NCBI RefSeq assembly: GCF_003369915.1
Contig: NC_046676.1
Span: 24,490,001-24,554,000 of the forward strand
Source: Drosophila miranda
Lineage: Eukaryota > Arthropoda > Insecta > Diptera > Drosophilidae
Direction of reading: 5' to 3'
DNA length: 64,000 nucleotides
The translations under genes were made by a program, and so were the position numbers. The notes under the pieces are model-generated. The model saw only the letters and a list, made by a program, of their open reading frames with translations, was not told the origin of the DNA and made no database searches. This document shows, in pieces, positions 1 through 12,233 of the stretch; within the stretch, counting starts at the first letter, position 1; each line of letters opens with the position of its first letter.

Positions 1-3000
1 GCATGTATTTGCATTCACATCGAATGCTGAAAGCCACAACGAGCCTTATTATGATCCGAATACAATACAATGAGAAGTGCCCCCATAATCGTAAAGAAGC
101 AAGCCATTCAGCCATTCGCTGCAAGTGGTTTCCTTTGGGGTACAGCAATTTGTATCTTGGCCAGTTGCCACCGTACCCCCTTGCCCAGCGTCGGGGGCGT
201 GGGTGAAACAAAGGACGAAGACGGAGACAAGGATATGGCCACAGCCCGTCGGAAGTGTTGTGCACTGCATGTGAGCCACGGGCATCCGCCTCCGACAGAC
301 TGGCTCTAAGGAGTAGAAATCGAATCGGAAGACGACTCCGGGTCGAGTCAGCGTTTATGGTAACGATAGTAACGACGCAGCAAAGACCACAGTAGCCGCT
401 GAATCAGTGCTCTATCTCGTATAATAGTCGATAGGAATCGGTATGGGAATGGGGATGGGGCTGCGGCTGGGGCAGTGCAATCACATTGATCGGAGATTGA
501 TGTACCACAAGTAGTTGCCCCCATTTTGCGGCACTCAAAATTTAAAATCTGCGAGCACGCCCTGACCATGAATCCCCCCTGCCAAGTGGGGCGTTCCAGA
601 GTTCCATGCTTGCGTGGCATGGGGTGAGTAGGGGGGAGAGCTTTGCCAGTTTGGAATCAATTTAGCGGAATGTAGCCAGATGTACGGGCCTCAAGCTACA
701 CTGTTTACGCTCCAGTGTCTGTCCGTGGGCAGACCTTGAGAACTTGTGCCATTTTTTTTGGTAGCCTCGAGTCGCTATAAATTGTTCCGTTTTACATGTG
801 CCGGGCACTTTGCATTTGTTGGCCCAATTGATTTTTAATGGCTCTATGCTCCTCCGACTCTGACTCCGACAGAAATAACAAACACAAATTCGATTGCCTA
901 ACGGAAAGTTCGTGGGTCGCAAAATATTGAAATGACTTTCGGGGCCGCGCGGTGGGGGGGGGGGTGATAAAAAAAAGCCCATCACGATGGCGTCCCATAT
1001 GCCACCCACTCAGGGCCAGTCGGGGAAGGGTCAGGAGTACAATCCGCCTGGGAGACGCCGCTTCTTGCGAAGCTTCCTGCAAATCCCATCAGCAGCAAAC
1101 AGGCAGGCAAACAGTGCATAAGGAAGATGCCAGGTGCCGGGTGCCGGGTGCCGGGTGCCCGGTCCTGACTAATTGCGTTTCATTTGATTTCCGATTACGC
1201 ACCGCGTAAGTAGGCCCAGCACAGTGGGTCGCAAAAGTAAATTTATGCTTCTCCTTTGTTACTGTTTTTACTGAGCGTTTTGCTCAGTGTTTTTGTCAGT
1301 GACCAGACTTCAAAGGAAACAAGTTATGACCGTTATTGGCGAGTTATGGTTTCATCGAAAGGCTACTTGGGAATGTGTATCCACTGTAGCTGTAACTCCC
1401 AACTCCCGTTTCCACCTTCTCTACTCTGACTAATGCTGTGGCTCCTGTCATTAAATAAAGTGCGTTTGCATTTAAGTCGGCTTTGGGCTCTGTTCTTAAG
1501 CCTATTAAGGATGTTCCACTCCCCATCTAACCCCCCCCCTCCTCTCATCTAACACTCCCGAAAATGTAACCTGTGGCTGGGGAAGGATACTTCCCACGCT
1601 GTCCTCAAAAAGTGTTCGCCCAAAAGTATGAAAGCTCCAGAATAGGCCAAGGATACGGGTCTTTATTTTTCATGGAATTTTTTCATTTTAAATTCATTGA
1701 TTTGGCCTTTTGCCTTTGAAGAGCTACCACACATACATTTCTCCTATCTTAAGAGGGCCCACACCCACCACAACACACTCCAACAACCCGCCCCATCCCA
1801 CTTCAGCATCATCGGCTCGTCATCGGCGTCCCATTTCATCCGACTCTTGACTCGATTGTGCCGACGACTGTATGGAGCCCGTAACAAATTTCGTTTCCTG
1901 ATGGGCCCCCGATTCGCAGTTGGCAAACAATTTCAATTGATTCCACTTTAATGGATAGATAATGTTGATCTCGAACAGCATAAGTCCCGACTTTGGGGTA
2001 AGGGAATTTTTAATAAAGGTAAATCATTTCGTTTATCGGAATCCAACTCCAATTAGCATTCATCTAAAATTCATTAGGTAGCTGTCAAGATCCATGAATG
2101 GGCCAGAGCCGCACGAATTGATGAAAATATTCATGATACTTAGTTACACAGCACTTCCTGTTTGGCTTCAGGAGATAGAGAAAAAGGACGAGCACATTTA
2201 ATAACCGAAACACGCCTGAATGTGGCTTACAAGAAAATGCTAGCCATCAAGCTAGCAAAGCCGGAATAAGACCGGGATGGAAACCACTTGCTGCTGCTGG
2301 CCCATACACATAAACAGGCTCAAATGATGCTATATATATTTTACTTTCTTCGGCCGCAATCTCAACTCGAGACACTTGACCAGAGCCCTTTCGTCAGAGA
2401 CATCTGCTGTCGAGGAAGGAGGTTCCTCTTAGCCGGGCTTACGGCTGGCAGCAATTAACAAAGCGAAAAGAAATGAAAAGAAAAGACAAGGGCCAGGACA
2501 AACTAGAGATGGTAACAGATTCCAACACCGACAAAGGATAGTCCCATTCAGTTCAATTGAGGAGGAATTGTAAGGGATGGGTAACCAGGCCATGAAGCAG
2601 GCCATCTACTGCTCTGCCTCTACTGCTCTACTGGTCTACTGCTGAGCTTTATGGCCAGGACCTTGTTGCGTGTTAGACAAGCATTAAAGTGAAAGCGAGC
2701 GTCGTCGAGACACAGGACAAACAGGACAAGCAGCTGCCTGTTTTTCCGGGAACATTCTACATAATGAGGAATTATGAATGCGTGAACACATAAAAGACGC
2801 GTTGCTGCGAGCGGGGCGGAAAGATAGATCGTCGTGGCATATTGGCTCGGCCCTAGGCATTTTACCCCCTAATTGTTAGTTATTGGCCGTCGATGCCATA
2901 AAGGATGTGCCCCATCCGGCTGGGCCAGTAAATCACTTAGGGCAGGGCGACTTGTGTGCAGAGTCTGGTGCCGCCAGGGTCTGTGCATTTGATAATCTGA

Positions 3001-3230
3001 TTACCACACATCCTAAAAGTCCTCTCCAGCCGCCTCCTCGCGTAGAGTTGCTTAAGTCCTCCTCCCACCTCCCGCCTGCCTGCCTCATTTGCATGTGGCA
3101 ATGTTAGCACCATCTGCAGCCCAGCACAGCTCAGCACACGAGCGCCGCTTGAGCACCTGGCAACATGTGTAAACTGTTATTCTATTATGTATGCAGAAAG
3201 TTCTGTTCTGTAAGGAAAAGCAGAAGTAGT

Positions 3231-3272
3231 GGTAGGGGTAGGTAGGGCGGGTAGAGGTAGGGGTAGGGGTAG
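3231..3272. repeat. G-rich GGGTAG-type tandem tract
   Basis: Degenerate tandem repeat of GGTAGG/GGGGTAG units on the plus strand with at least five runs of three or more G, so a G-quadruplex is conceivable. There is no adjacent gene that would give it an obvious role. Confidence 0.6.
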
Positions 3273-4101
3273 ACATAAAATCTTAAGGCAATGGGCCTGA
3301 CCATTCCATTCAGAACTTTCCCGGAATCCATTCATACTTTATGCTTCTGTTTACGATTATTTCCCACTACCTACCCACAACCTTAATGAGCTTCCTTCCT
3401 TTCGACTTTCGGAGGTCGTAAACTTTCAACTAAACTGCTCCGAATTGGAGTGGCGGGCTTGAAGCTTACTTCTATTGAAGTAATCCTTGTGCTCAAGCTC
3501 CTGTTCGAGTTCTCGATGTGGTTCCAGTTCCAGTGTACAATTAGCTAATTGTGCGATGGATAGATGGGACTCTGCGATCTATTTTTGCGGGCAAATCAGC
3601 GCCCCATCTGTGGTCGTCTGGCAATCCCTTAATTGCCTTTTCGCCGAATCAGGCTGCGTTTACATAAATCTGATGCCCTTTGACTCTGGCTGTGGCAGCA
3701 CGAATTATGTCCCGGTCGAGCTGTTTGCCACCGCAGCAGTCACCAGCCCTCGGATGGCCTGCTTTTTCCAGGCGCTAGCTATGGCATCATCTCTCAAGCT
3801 TTGATTTAGAGAGGGCCATGGGTCGGCATGTGGGTGGACAGCGTCACTGCCCAAAGGGCAGATGGGATCGACCGCGTTTGACTGGCCAACATTTATTGGA
3901 TGCCAATAACTACTCGCATTGTCTCGGCATTCGAATAGGGACATGTTTTGTGCCCGGGCCCTGATGTTCTGACGTCTCCGATAATGTAGGCAGTGTTTGG
4001 CCAATTTACATACAACCTGGGGCGAGGGTGGGGCTTTGGCTGGGACAGGGGCGAGAACTGTTGCCTGGTGGCCTCTTGATTGGCATGCCATAATGAAATT
4101 T

Positions 4102-4127
4102 TGTGTGTGTGTGTGTGTGTGTGTGTT
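4102..4127. repeat. (GT)n microsatellite
   Basis: Uninterrupted GT dinucleotide run of about 13 units, typical of Drosophila intergenic DNA. Confidence 0.9.
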
Positions 4128-4485
4128 TTGGGGCAGATTGCATTTTCTGTTGTCCATTTCCTTTTGTCGAAATTTGTGTTTCGCTTCGCAAGATTCGCTC
4201 AAAGGAATGCCTGCCTCCAGCAAAAGTTTACCAAATAAATTAATGAGCCAAATTTAGAGATGAACCCACATTCCATAATTATACATCCATAATTCTGTTT
4301 TATTCGCATTGAAAAGTTTCATTTACATTGTTATTAGCATATCAAAGTGCACTTATCCATTGAGTGTGGCGTACATACATATATATTTTGTAACCCAAAA
4401 ACCCTTGCCTTCCAGGGATTTCCATCCTTTCATTATTGGCCTTTCTTTTTTATCTTCATCTTTTTGTGCCGGCTGTCGGCTTCCT

Positions 4486-7400
4486 TTAGTATCGCCTCCT
4501 GTCGGTATCGTATCGATTGATTATGCTGAAACCGTTGAGTTAAATGGATTATTGAGCCTGCGAAGGGTTTCGTTTTTTTTATTTTGAGTAATAATATTAT
4601 AATTTGCCCAATACCCAATCGTATATGTATTCTCAGTGTATTTTGGTCTTTTTGCTGTCCAAGAATTCACTACCAGATTGTTCGCAGTGTTTTGTTTCGT
4701 TGCTTCTTTACGAATTGCCGTTTGCTCTTGTCCACTGTCTCTCCTATTGCTGTGCATGTTTGTTCTTGTCCACTGTCTGTCCCATTGCTGCGTAGGTGCT
4801 AGTGTGAGGGTGCGTAGGGAGAGAGACGACTGATGAGACGACACACACCTGCCCACACCCGCGGAGTAATTCCGATGTATGACGTGTCGCAATGGAAACA
4901 GATCCGCATTCCTACAGAAACCCGACTTATACATAGTATAAAGGATTTCCCCATCAACGACCCTGAAATACACCGAAACATCGACACACGCACACACACT
5001 TACGGGGGTTCAACATTTATGGAATTCATTTATTTACATCAGTATTTAAACCATCGTTAAGTCTATTGATATTTTCAGCATAATTAACAGAGCTTGCAGG
5101 TGAATTTCCCTAACAGTTTTTTGCATTTTTTGTGGTTCATTATTCACTAATTTATTGCACGATTAAGATTTACACACAATGTGCTTAGTGGCTTACTTAA
5201 TTAACACATAATCACATACGGCTAAAGTACGGCAACGGAATAGGATAACATTTAACATTTTACGATATAAATATGGTAATGATATTATATATGTATGTAT
5301 GTATACGATTTGTATGTACAGGAAATGTGTGTGCCCGTAGGCCGCTATAATAAAATATAAATTACGAGTATGTCCAATTTTACCATCGCTTTTCCCACTT
5401 TGGGGACATCCAAATTTCCAAAATTTCCAAAATAATATCCATGGAATGCCACTGGGAAGAGGTGTTGCAAAGGGTGGGGTGCAAGGTGCACAGTGCAAAG
5501 GGTTAAAGGGTTACTGGGTTTTTGAGTGGGGGTAGTGCATACACCAAAGTGAGATCAATGGTTCGCTTAGAGCTGCTCGTCGGCCGCCAAGGAGACCACC
5601 ACCACCTCCTCCTCCTCCAGCAGCTCCACAATCAGTGTGCCTCACCTCTTCTCACTGATGTTGGCCGAACGTCCGGCGGTGGGGCCACTGCCAGCAGCTG
5701 CCCCACCATTTCCGTGCTGCAATGGCATCGAGTCCTGGCGGTGGAAGCTGCCACCACGCATAGCTCCGCCAGCGCCTCCGCCTCCTTGATTATTGTTCAT
5801 GTGCAACGAGGCTCGAAGATTGCCTCCGGTGCCCACTCCCACGTAGGTGGAGCGACGCATCGACATTACGCTGGTGTTTTCCATCATGCCGGTCGCCGTG
5901 GAATGCTGCCGGAGGTGCGGCTGTCGCTTGACGCACATGCAGCAGAGATAGCGGTTGAAGTGCTGCCGAAATACGCCGGACACGCAATAGAGTGCCACGG
6001 GATTGACGCACGAGTTGAGGAAGCTGAAAATTGAAAAGGCATAACCCGATTTTAGTTGCCATCAAAGCAGCGGAATGATGCTGTAATCGGGCAGAGTCCC
6101 ACCCCCCGGCAGAAGATCCCGCTAATGCTACGAGTATGTGGAGGCCACCCAGTGGTCGTGCCGCATTCCGAGCATAACTTAGTCGGCGTCGCGACCTCGG
6201 AGATGTCTCCTCTAGTTTGTGGAATTTTATTGAAGGGTTCTTATATGGTTTCCGCCCATTTGCATAAAATGTAAATTGCTTTCAGTGCGACGGCTGCCCC
6301 TCCTCCAGCAACTCCTCCCTACAACCACCAAATTGCTGACAAACATTATTTTCCGAGTTTTACGGCGCTAAGTGACGCCCAGAAAAGCTGTCGACAAAAA
6401 TAAATTTACTAGCAATTCCCACAGCGAGGGATACTCCTCGTATGAATATACTCTCCTCGGCGAAGGAGAGTGCAGGCAGGCATAATCTGTTTCAATTAAA
6501 AATTCTGCCACAAGCTGCGCCACAGGCAATGCAGGGGAAACCTGTCTGTGCGGTAAAACTTTAAAGAAATATAAAAAAAAGGAGAAGGTGAAGAAAAGCC
6601 AGCTGCATTCCTGCCAGCTAGTATATGTATGTATGTGCCCCCAAATTGTGACCCCTCGAGGAATGCATGCCCCATGCTGGGGATAAAAGAGGAATGTCCC
6701 CCAGCAGCAGAACAGCCAGAATTCAGAAGAACTGCTGACTCCGCCGGACTGGACTGGAGCCTCACCTCGTGCAGAATCCCACGATGCGAACCATGTGCCA
6801 GAAGCTGTCGAAATCCTCCTCGGCGGTGGGGTAGAAATGGTACCACAGCTCGAACACGTAGTACGGAAAGAAGCAAATGAAGAACACTGCAAGGATTTTT
6901 AGAGTTTAGAGCCAATTATTGCGCGACTTGCGCTGTGGGTCTGTGTGTGTGCACTTACCGACCACGAAGGCAACCACCATGCGGGCCACATGTCGCCGGG
7001 CCCGGGCCTGTGTCCGGCTCTGCACGCTCAGCTGCTCGCCGGGCATGTCGCGGGCACTCATGTGCAGCCGCTTGGCCATCATGATGTACAGCACCGCGAT
7101 GATGCACAGCGGCACCACATAGTAGATGGAGGCCTTGGCTGCCATCATATACCTGGAAGAGAGACCAGACCAGAACAAGGACCGAAGGTTTGGTTACTTG
7201 GAGACAGGATCTCATGTCCAAAGTTGATTAATTTCTCCTGTCCCTTGGGGGTGTCCCTCAGATCGTATAGTACGAGTATCGTAGGAGTCCGAAAATCGTC
7301 TCAATTTTCATAAGAGGATTTTGGCAAATTCCTAGCATTCCCCGCTCATATACGAGTCCGGATGGAGGACATTCAATTACGCCTAAGCGTTTCGCATGGT

Positions 7401-10400
7401 CATAAAAAAAGCTGAAAAGTACTGGCTCCGCTCGGCTCGTCTGACAAGCTTTCAGCTTTCCCCATTTTCATGCCATTTTTTTTGGGTCTTATTGCGGTCC
7501 GAAGCACGTGCCAGCACCAGAAGCTTGAAACAAAAGACTCCTACCATGCTTGGGCTGGGGGAGGGGAAAGATGCTTTAAATGAGAAATTAGCAAGCAGCG
7601 GATCTTCTGAAAATTACATCACAGACGGATTATGTGGTGGCAACAGCTGACGCACTGCTGCACGAAAGGATTTCTCAGGCAGGACTTCGGGTAAAAGGAG
7701 TAAAAGGAGCAGGAGGTGAAAGTAAAAGTTGCATTGGATGGCCCAGGCTGTAAACGGGGGGCATGTGGCACGGGCATTTCCACGGGCACGGGCACGGGCA
7801 TTAATGATTAATGCCCTCTGATGGCTTCCGATTTCCCCTTCCAGCGCCCTGAAGCTTCTGCGGCTTCTGCTTGAGCAACGATAAGATGGTAAAGTTTTAC
7901 TCTAACGGCCCCACAGTCATCATAAATTTGGAATCTCCTCCTCCCGAGAGTCACCTTCGAGTTACCACCACTCTACTCCCAGCCAAAGGGAACGGATTCA
8001 CTCAAGTGGCCTGGCACTTCTGCTTGATTGGACACCTTGTCCTGTGGGCCTGGCCTGGCCTGCCCTGTAGTATTATCCGTAGACTAAATAAAGCCAAATG
8101 AGCCGAACAGATGCCAAATTGGCAAATTGATTGCTGCCGGCAATGCCGGCGACGTAAGGAGGGCCTAGAAGAACTTTGAGTTCGGAACTCACTTTGCATA
8201 AATCTTGGAGCGGAAGGGCGAGCAGACTCTGATGGTGCTGTTTCCGGCGGGCGTCGTCACCGGGTAGACGATGATGTCAGAGACCAGGAACGAGGGCATG
8301 CCCAGCAGAATGGCCATGATCCAGATGATCACCGCCGTAAAGACGGTCAGCGGCTTGGTCTGCAAACAAAGATGGTAAGAGACTGGACATGTCCAATGAT
8401 GTACGTGCCTCTTCCCCCACTTACCTGCAGCTTTCTTAGGGGATTCACAATGGCACAGTAGCGCTCACCGGACAGGGCCGTCAGCGTGAAGACGGAGACT
8501 CCGATGGAGATGTCCTTGAAGAACTCGGTGATGCGACACATGTTCCGCTCAAAGGGCCAGCTCTCCTGCGTGTACACAATCGTGGCCACGGGCACGCACA
8601 CCAGAATCACCAGCAGATCGGCCAGAGCCAGCGATAATATGTACCTGTAGAGGGGGAAAACCCTTTAGTGCCACTCCCATTCTCATTCTCATCCCCATTC
8701 TCATTCAGACATTGTCTGCTCTACTGTTCACTCACGCGGAAGAGTTCCCTTCTGACTAGAAATTCCTTTGTGTCTGCTCATTCGAAGGGGTTAAACCCTA
8801 ACACACACAGACACGCTCGGACGCCTCAACTGAAAGGAATGATTTTTTCCAACAGGAAAAGGATGTCGTAAACGATTCGACTGAATGATAACCACCAGTT
8901 GAGGGACCAGCATAACTTAAAGTAATATATGAGTACTGTAAAAGTGGTGGAAATAGTTTCACAATGAGTGAGGTTGGTAGAGCTACAGGCAGCTACAGGA
9001 GTTATACATGAAAACCAGTAGAAACCACAAGACTCTCCCTCTACCATTCGTTGTTCTCATTTAAGTGGCGGTTGAGTGAAAGATTGGAAAAATGTGCGCC
9101 TGCCACTCGCCTTGACATTGGCACCAACAACCTCCAGTGAACCGAGCTTGACTGAGGGAATTGTTAGACACCGCCACTAACGATTGTATGTGACATGAAT
9201 CAAAATCTTACACATTTGCGGCACAGTCTAGACTTTGTGTGTGGGAAACGAAGGGCGAACAATGGGCTGCAATGGCCATCGCATCACAATCACCATTACA
9301 ATTAGGGAGCCCTTTGATTGCAGCTTCCAAAAAGCCAGCAAAAAACGACTATTTGTAGGCAATCAGAGCACCTCCACGATGCCACTTCCATTTCCATTTA
9401 ATGGGAGCTGAATAAAGTACCAGATTCATTCATTTACAAAAGGGGCAAACCGAAAAACGAATTCTTCTTGCGACAGACAGACAGACAGCTGACATTTGCT
9501 GGGACACAGAAGTTTTGATTGAATTTCTATTTGAATTTATTTGAATTTTGCCAGTGACTGAGACTGACGCAAGAGCACATACAGATACAGATATAGGAGA
9601 CAGAGTTTGGTACAAGTTTCGAAAAGTTAATAAACATTTGCCTAGACCATAGCTCTTTCCGCCTCCCCCCTCGTTCCAGCTGTGTCGTCAGCTGTTGGCT
9701 TCAGTTATGAAAGAGGCTTAGGGTCTCTGTGGCTCACCCTGCGTATACGCTATGTGTCGGTATCTTTTTGTCAATATATTTACAGAACGAGTACGAGTAC
9801 GAGTATCTGCTGCTGTAAAGTTAACAAGGAAATGGCTAAAAACTTTCTCCGCAGAACACGAACTGCGGCAGCTTGTGGATCTCTGAGAAACTAGAGTAAC
9901 TTGCGGTTGACATTTCCCTGGCTAATTCATTCAGTTTTTTCGGTTTTTTGTATCAGTATATTTAATATTCACGAATCGCAGACAGCATATTGTCACACAT
10001 TCTGTACATTTTGCCCCGAAAAGTTGGGCATATTTCTTGGCAACTTTTAATTTGGAGGCGGATATACGAGTGTATTCTTCTATTGGAACAATAAAATCAA
10101 ATACCACTCATAAGTCAGGCCATGAATTTTGAGTGGCTATTCCAGCATTCGTGTTGGGGTGCAACGGAACTCATTTTCGGCTCGAATGAAACATTATTAT
10201 TTATGGCTCCGGCGAGGGTTGCCCGAGGAGACACCGCGTACTTCCAGAAGCCACCTCCCACTGTGCGTACGTGTGCGTGTGCGTGAGCGTGCCACTTACG
10301 TGTTGGGTATGTTCCGCATGGAACGATGCCGAAAGAAGATGATGACCAGTGTGCCGTTGCCCAGGACGCCCACGATGAAGATGAGCGTGTACAGCACGGT

Positions 10401-10628
10401 GACAATGTAAGTCTCCGGGCGTTCCAGGACGGGCACATACGGCCCATTGCCGCTGGCATTATGCTGACCCAAAGATGACCCCGCGTCGGCGTCGAGGCTG
10501 TCGTTGCCCCCACTCCCACTGTCACTACCGTTCCCCCCATTGGAGACACTGACTCCGCTCAGATCCAGGGGGGCATATGCCAGACTGGCTGCCAAAGACT
10601 GGCTCATGTCCATTAGGGCGGCGTACAT
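4486..10628 (-). CDS. CCHa1-R: CCHamide-type neuropeptide receptor (class A GPCR)
   Basis: Predicted plasma-membrane receptor for a CCHamide brain-gut peptide, in the insect bombesin-receptor-like group. I read seven coding exons: 10628-10300, 8644-8425, 8359-8193, 7152-6959, 6886-6766, 6023-5646 and 4525-4486. All junctions have GT/AG ends and keep frame, giving 482 residues. Family marks are an ectodomain with an NAS N-glycosylation site, TM1 with GVLGNGTLVI, TM2 with LALADLL, an ERY version of the DRY motif at the end of TM3, TM6 with FFICFFPYY, and NPVALY at the end of TM7. The tail is Gly/Ser/Arg rich. The 40-nt last exon encodes SIINRYDTDRRRY after the splice, matching the remembered fly C-terminus in pattern. 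The start at 10628 was chosen because AAAAAC precedes the ATG and the remembered homolog begins MYAALMD; the frame stays open 55 codons upstream. CCHa1-R and CCHa2-R are close paralogs. I prefer CCHa1-R from remembered map linkage, and the paralog assignment is less certain than the family. Confidence 0.88.
4722..4830. repeat. Dispersed repeat, copy 1 (with internal 38-bp tandem duplication)
   Basis: Two consecutive units of about 38 bp begin at 4722 and 4760 and share TTCTTGTCCACTGTCT (first base variable) and CCATTGCTG-like blocks. The second unit and its right flank (GTAGG, then GCTAGTG) match 27974-28020, and both copies are followed within 150 bp by AAACCCGAC. This implies a dispersed element about 200 bp long. 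The family was not identified. This copy lies in the intron between receptor exons 6 and 7. Confidence 0.55.
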
Positions 10629-11221
10629 GTTTTTACGGGGTAGATGTTGCTGTCCTTTATATCTCTCTGTGATTCCTCTGCTCTTGTAGTTGTAGTCTGT
10701 GTGTTGGTGCTTTTCGGGTGCGTGGCTTTTTATGGGCTCGCTTTTGGCCACTTCCGTTTCCGCTAGTCCGCTTTTTGTCGAAATGTTTGCCACTTTTGCT
10801 TCCCCCAGGGGCGTCTATGTCTCCAGGAACGTTGCGGTTTGAAGGGTTCGAAGGGTGGTTGCTGCCACAGAGTCGTGTTTTATTTTCCACATTATGCCAC
10901 AAGAGTTTGCTCGGGCTGGTCTGTTTCCTGCTCGTTGGCGGTGCGATGCGATGCGGTGCTGCAGCGGAAGAGAAAGAGAAAGAATACAAAAACCGTGTCA
11001 AATGGTTTTGTGGGCAGGGATTTGAGTAACTTAAACTGAAAATTACTGCATACATCAGGGCAGATGTTGCGCCAGCCCATCCGCATGCATTTGCATTGGC
11101 ATTTTGCATTTTGCATTACCTATGAAACCCATAAATATTACGCATACGCTGCGTATGTTCATCGGTGTGTGGAAATGGAGATAATATTTATGATTCGGCA
11201 GCTGTGGCATTGTCGTGTTTC

Positions 11222-11255
11222 TGTGTGTGTGTGTGTGTGTGTGTGTCTGTGTGTG
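11222..11255. repeat. (GT)n microsatellite
   Basis: GT run with a single CT interruption, located upstream of the receptor start codon. Confidence 0.9.
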
Positions 11256-12209
11256 CAACTGCATAATAAAGAATCTTCTTAACATGGAACATGGGTGACC
11301 ATGCGGCTTACGGCGCACGCAATCGGAGTACACGCGTCCCATCCACAATTGCCTGATAAATTCCTAAGGAATCATCCCTTGTAGCCTGAAGTAGGCAGAA
11401 GCAGAGCATCCAATTATTTCGTACTCCTACTTACCATCCCCTGCCGATTATCTTTCACGCTTTCATGGCGTTCTGTTGTTCTTCCCCTTCGGCAAACTAA
11501 TAGAAAATCATTCGTGTGGAAGCGCAAATACTTTCAAGTCGCAATCAGACGCATTTATCCCTAAAAAAAAGAGAGAAAACAGGGACTGGCACTGGCACTG
11601 ACACTCTGGTGGCACATGGGATGGCATAAGCCCGAGCTTAGGTGCGGGGAGGTGTCTGGTGGGGGGAAGGGGAGCGAGAGCGAGAGCCTGTATGTTTCTT
11701 CAATTTCAATTTGATACTAGATTGCTTTAGCAGCCATGGCTGTCATTTGGATGGTTCCCATTGATTTCTATTTCTATTTCGATTTCGATTTCGTTATTTA
11801 TTTATTTTTATTGTGACCCACGAGGCGTATGCGTGATTCCCATTCGCCAAGTAGAATTCGCCAACGACTCAATTGATTCTCAGCTCACCGAAAAAATGTA
11901 ATCAACATGGAGACTCCGAAGTGCACTCACTGCCCGCTCGGGATCTCTCTGATTGCTGGACGGGCGAACGATGCATTGCGTTCGTTGGGACTCTCACTAA
12001 ATATTTACGGGTCAGAATTTCCCCAAATTGAATGGCCTTTCGCGAAGGTCATGGGGGCCCAAGGAGAGCCTAAAATTGACTTTAAATTGAAGCTGGCCAA
12101 ACAGCAGAGAAATAATTAATGTTCGGGCCATTAAATTCAGTTCATTCTGCCCCTAGCCGGAAGTTAAACTCCGTCATTCCGCCATACACACGAAGTGTGT
12201 ACGCCTACA

Positions 12210-12233
12210 TGTGTGTGTGTGTGTGTGTGTGTG
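12210..12233. repeat. (GT)n microsatellite
   Basis: Uninterrupted GT run of about 12 units in intergenic DNA. Confidence 0.9.

Larger units (their letters stand above)
1..4290. other. Gene-poor stretch left of the receptor gene
   Basis: No coding region, RNA gene or intact mobile element was recognised here. Long open frames on either strand lack coherent domains and often run through simple repeats. Visible structure is a GGTGCCG-type heptamer array near 1133-1160, a G-rich GGGTAG-type tract at 3231-3272 and a (GT)n tract at 4102-4127. The right end (about 4298-4485) is probably the 3' UTR of the minus-strand receptor gene, because TTTATT at 4298-4303 reads as AATAAA on the minus strand. 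Confidence 0.5.

Noticed and set aside
3705-4223. 172-codon minus-strand open frame
   Set aside because: Runs through the (GT)n tract, read as THTHTH, and shows no family pattern.
5522-6034. 170-codon plus-strand open frame
   Set aside because: Antisense to receptor exon 6, with no family features.
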